Positions 32,730 through 33,820 of a DNA stretch of 33,820 bases are shown here, in pieces. Position numbers and translations under genes: made by a program. The notes under the pieces were generated by a model. That model saw nothing but the letters and a program-made list of their open reading frames with translations, was not told the origin of the DNA and did no database searches. The DNA is taken from the NCBI GenBank assembly GCA_005793375.1, contig SXSK01000163.1, positions 1 through 33,820 on the forward strand, written 5' to 3'. The DNA comes from Verrucomicrobiales bacterium. Lineage in GTDB: Bacteria; Verrucomicrobiota; Verrucomicrobiia; Limisphaerales; UBA9464. The stretch's first letter is position 1; every line of letters begins with the position of its first letter.

Positions 32730-33820
32730 ATGAATTTCAGCCATTTCTTTATACGTCGCCCCATTTTCGCGGGAGTTCTTTCAGTCCTAATTTTTCTTCT
32801 CGGATTGATCGCGATGTGGCGTCTGCCGATCAGCGAGTATCCGGAGGTCGTTCCACCCACGGTGGTGGTGATGGCGACCTACCCCGGTGCCAGTCCCCGT
32901 ACCATTGCCGAGACCGTTGCGGCCCCGCTCGAACAAGCGATAAATGGCACTGAGAATTCGCTGTACATGTTTAGTCAGGCCACTGGCGATGGCGTGCTCA
33001 CACTGACAGTCACGTTCAAACTCGGCACCGACATCGACAAGGCCCAGGTCAATGTCCAGAACCGCGTGTCACAAGCTCTGCCCAAGCTGCCGGAAGAAGT
33101 CCGTCGACTGGGTGTTACCACGACGAAGCAATCCCCCGACCTCACCCTGGTCGTCAACTTGTTGTCCCCCGACGGCCGATACGACGATGTTTACCTGCGC
33201 AACTACGCCACACTTCAGGTGAAGGATGTGCTGTCGCGAATCCCAGGCGCAGGCGCTGTGCAGGTGTTCGGATCAGGCGATTACGCCATGCGTGTGTGGC
33301 TTGATCCCGAAAAAATCGCCTCGCGAAATCTGACCGCGAGTGACGTCGTCAGTGCCATCCGCGAACAGAACGTGCAGGTCGCAGCGGGGGCCATTGGTCA
33401 ACAACCGCAAACGGCCCACGTCGGCTTTGAGTTGCAGATCAACGCCAAGGGACGCTTAGTCGATCCCGAAGAATTCGGGCAAATTATCGTCAAGACCGGT
33501 CCCAACGGTGAAAAGACCCTGCTCAGAGATCTGGCGCGGATTGAGCTCGGTGCTGCGGGATACTCGCTGCGCTCATTGCTCAACAACAAGCCCGCCATCG
33601 CACTGCCCATATTCCAGTCTCCCGGAGCCAACGCGCTGCAATTGTCTGACAATGTGCGTGCGGCCATGGAATCGCTGAAGAAGGAGTTCCCTGAAGGCGT
33701 GGATTACGCGATCGTGTATGATCCCACTCAGTTTGTCCGCAGTTCTATCAAGGCGGTCGTGAAGACGCTTTTTGAAGCCATCTTGTTGGTGGTGCTTGTC
33801 GTGATCCTTTTCCTGCAAAC
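32730..33820 (+). CDS. RND efflux permease, AcrB-like (HAE1 type), 3' end outside window
   Basis: The first 363 residues from ATG 32730 (AAGG 5 bases upstream); the frame runs off the edge. The N terminus is typical: MNFSHFFIRRPIFAGVLSVL as first membrane helix, then LPISEYPEVVPPTVVVMATY, PGASPRTIAETVAAPLEQAI, and the porter segments QVNVQNRVSQALPKLPEEVR and DVLSRIPGAGAVQVFG. A second membrane helix starts at the edge (TLFEAILLVVLVVILFLQ). It is a proton-driven drug or solvent exporter. The proton-relay residues lie in the missing part. An outer-membrane channel gene may follow outside the window. Confidence 0.95.
   Translation, partial: MNFSHFFIRRPIFAGVLSVLIFLLGLIAMWRLPISEYPEVVPPTVVVMATYPGASPRTIAETVAAPLEQAINGTENSLYMFSQATGDGVLTLTVTFKLGTDIDKAQVNVQNRVSQALPKLPEEVRRLGVTTTKQSPDLTLVVNLLSPDGRYDDVYLRNYATLQVKDVLSRIPGAGAVQVFGSGDYAMRVWLDPEKIASRNLTASDVVSAIREQNVQVAAGAIGQQPQTAHVGFELQINAKGRLVDPEEFGQIIVKTGPNGEKTLLRDLARIELGAAGYSLRSLLNNKPAIALPIFQSPGANALQLSDNVRAAMESLKKEFPEGVDYAIVYDPTQFVRSSIKAVVKTLFEAILLVVLVVILFLQ

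Noticed and set aside
1-33820. CRISPR array, tRNA, rRNA, insertion sequence or prophage genes
   Set aside because: No regularly spaced short repeats, no cloverleaf-like sequence and no transposase, integrase or phage protein was recognised on either strand.

Overview
The window reads as chromosome of a Gram-negative bacterium, most likely a Verrucomicrobiota member (Limisphaerales/Pedosphaera-like). The main reasons are an H-X9-DG type prepilin-like protein, a PEP-CTERM-like protein, a secreted protein with the C-terminal segment ending in FYRAVNP that is common in this phylum, a LEPR-XLL-type giant surface protein, a TonB/ExbB/two-ExbD cluster of the verrucomicrobial kind, frequent TTG/GTG starts and weak Shine-Dalgarno sites. 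The assignment rests on family knowledge, not on a marker gene. No rRNA, tRNA, CRISPR array, transposase or phage gene was seen.

Layout. 1-3924 (minus): the N-terminal 1308 residues of a giant secreted protein with a LEPR-XLL-like motif, an autotransporter-type strand motif, an LCAT-like lipase domain with a recognisable Ser/Asp/His set, and at least two copies of a ~220-residue repeat. 4115-10702 (minus): a six-gene Bat (aerotolerance-type) operon, DUF4381-like/batA/batB/batC/batD/batE, with mostly overlapping genes but no MoxR or DUF58 gene at its head. 10944-13114 (minus): a Dabb protein and a secreted protein with two Ig-like domains. 13594-16709 (plus): a Ser/Thr kinase, a carbon-nitrogen hydrolase (N-carbamoylputrescine amidase type) and a metallophosphoesterase. 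16723-20895 (minus): pheA, a pxpB-pxpC fusion, pxpA and a fused lycopene cyclase, spaced like one operon. 21245-21964 (plus): a PEP-CTERM-like protein. 21966-23593 (minus): scpA and scpB, the condensin partners of Smc. 23680-27429 (minus): tonB, exbB, exbD, exbD and a PQQ-type beta-propeller. 27671-28525 (plus): a prepilin-like protein. 28612-30584 (minus): a DUF4197 protein and an FkbM methyltransferase. 30798-33820 (plus): a TetR regulator followed by an RND efflux pair, the permease running off the right edge.

Two pieces of non-coding structure stand out. A family of imperfect inverted-repeat elements occurs three times, each time between divergently transcribed genes (about 13336-13530, 20925-21075 and 30650-30730). 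A perfect TTGAC/GTCAA palindrome upstream of tetR recurs in degenerate inverted form just upstream of the efflux adaptor gene, which predicts that this TetR protein controls both itself and the pump.
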